Below the pieces are notes generated by a model. It searched no databases. It had not been told where the DNA came from and worked only from the letters and a program-made list of their open reading frames with translations. Shown here piece after piece: positions 5,585 through 5,997 of a stretch of 5,997 bases of DNA. The translations under genes and the position numbers were made by a program. The DNA is from Pseudomonadota bacterium (lineage in GTDB: Bacteria; Pseudomonadota; Alphaproteobacteria; Caulobacterales; Aquidulcibacteraceae): positions 1-5,997 of the forward strand of contig JAEYPY010000066.1 of assembly GCA_023410295.1 (NCBI GenBank), in the 5' to 3' direction. The number at the start of each line of letters is the position of its first letter. Positions within the stretch are counted from its first letter, which is position 1.

Positions 5585-5997
5585 CCACCATCAGCGTGCT
5601 CATTCCGACGTTCCGGCGGCCGGACGCGTTCCTGCGCGCCGCACGCTGGGGGCTGGCGCAGCTGGGCGTCCAGGGTATCGAGCTGATCGCCATCGACAAT
5701 TCGCCGGAAGGTTCGGCGCTCACGGCGTTCGAGACGCTCGAACGCGAAGCCGCGATCCCATTCCGCTGGGCGCACGAGCCGCGCCCCGGCGTCGCCCACG
5801 CGCGCAACGCCGCGCTGAGGCTGGCGCGCGGCAAGCTGGTCGCGTGGCTCGATGACGACGAAGAAGCGCCGCCGCATTGGCTGGCGTCACTAATCGCCGT
5901 GCGGCGCACGACGGGCGCGCAAAGCGTGTTCGGCCCGGTGCGCGCGCGAGCGCCGGCCGGCGCGCCCAATGCGCGCTTCCACGAAGCGCTCTATGCG
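5581..5997 (+). CDS. Second family 2 glycosyltransferase, N-terminal 139 residues (runs off right edge)
   Basis: The frame is open from ATG 5581 to the window end without a stop. It shows a GT-A, family 2 N-terminus: TISVLIPTFRRPD (3-15), IAIDNSPEGS (36-45), PGVAHARNAALRLARG (69-84) and VAWLDDDEEAP (87-97), which contains the DxD-type metal site. These correspond to the nucleotide-sugar binding half; the acceptor half lies beyond the edge. It is clearly distinct in sequence from the hfsG-like gene upstream, so it is not a recent tandem copy. Its 4-nt overlap with the deacetylase places it in the same pathway, probably adding another sugar to the repeat unit. It could be the local counterpart of HfsL, a family 2 glycosyltransferase reported for holdfast synthesis in Caulobacter, but this cannot be decided from the visible part, so no symbol is given. 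Confidence 0.85.
   Translation, partial: MTTISVLIPTFRRPDAFLRAARWGLAQLGVQGIELIAIDNSPEGSALTAFETLEREAAIPFRWAHEPRPGVAHARNAALRLARGKLVAWLDDDEEAPPHWLASLIAVRRTTGAQSVFGPVRARAPAGAPNARFHEALYA

Noticed and set aside
1..5997. A hidden undescribed system (defence island, mobile element, CRISPR, retron or phage)
   Set aside because: No repeats with spacers, transposase, integrase, reverse transcriptase or attachment-like duplication at the tRNA was found. The tRNA-Ser 3' end is followed by ordinary receptor sequence, and the operon is a recognisable polysaccharide pathway.

Overview
Almost all of this window (about 153-5997) reads as the genome of a GC-rich alphaproteobacterium of the Caulobacter/Hyphomonas-Maricaulis type. 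Three things point there: a run of genes in the order known for the Caulobacter holdfast polysaccharide locus (hfsE-hfsF-hfsG-hfsH), a TonB-dependent receptor of the style common in that group, and a Caulobacter-like GCTA-type -10 element before a tRNA gene. The first ~120 bases do not fit. Read on the minus strand they encode the first 22 residues of a guanylate kinase with an actinobacterial-looking N-terminus. The two parts meet at a run of pure G and C (C10-GGG-CCC-G9, 124-148). The simplest reading is a chimeric contig joined through a homopolymer artefact, although a real rearrangement cannot be excluded from the sequence alone.

Layout: 1-66 (-) start of guanylate kinase; 67-120 its upstream region; 121-152 G/C palindromic junction; 153-515 (-) signal peptide and first part of the plug domain of a TonB-dependent receptor, cut by the junction; 584-674 (-) tRNA-Ser(GCU) with encoded CCA; 675-803 a divergent intergenic region holding the likely tRNA promoter and the start signals of the rightward operon; 804-5997 (+) five tightly packed genes. 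The five are a polyprenyl-phosphate sugar-1-phosphate transferase (HfsE-like), a Wzx-type flippase (HfsF-like), a family 2 glycosyltransferase (HfsG-like), a NodB/CE4 polysaccharide deacetylase (HfsH-like), and a second family 2 glycosyltransferase that runs off the right edge.

How they work together: the first enzyme loads a sugar phosphate onto undecaprenyl phosphate at the inner membrane, the glycosyltransferases extend the lipid-linked oligosaccharide, the deacetylase removes acetyl groups from GlcNAc-type residues, and the flippase carries the repeat unit to the periplasm for Wzy-type polymerisation and export. The product is most likely the holdfast adhesin or a close relative. Every gene-to-gene junction is an overlap (4, 14, 4 and 4 nt), so the genes are almost certainly co-transcribed and translationally coupled.

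I found no CRISPR array, insertion sequence, phage gene or clearly undescribed system. The points most worth a second look are the junction at 121-152 and the extra glycosyltransferase after hfsH.
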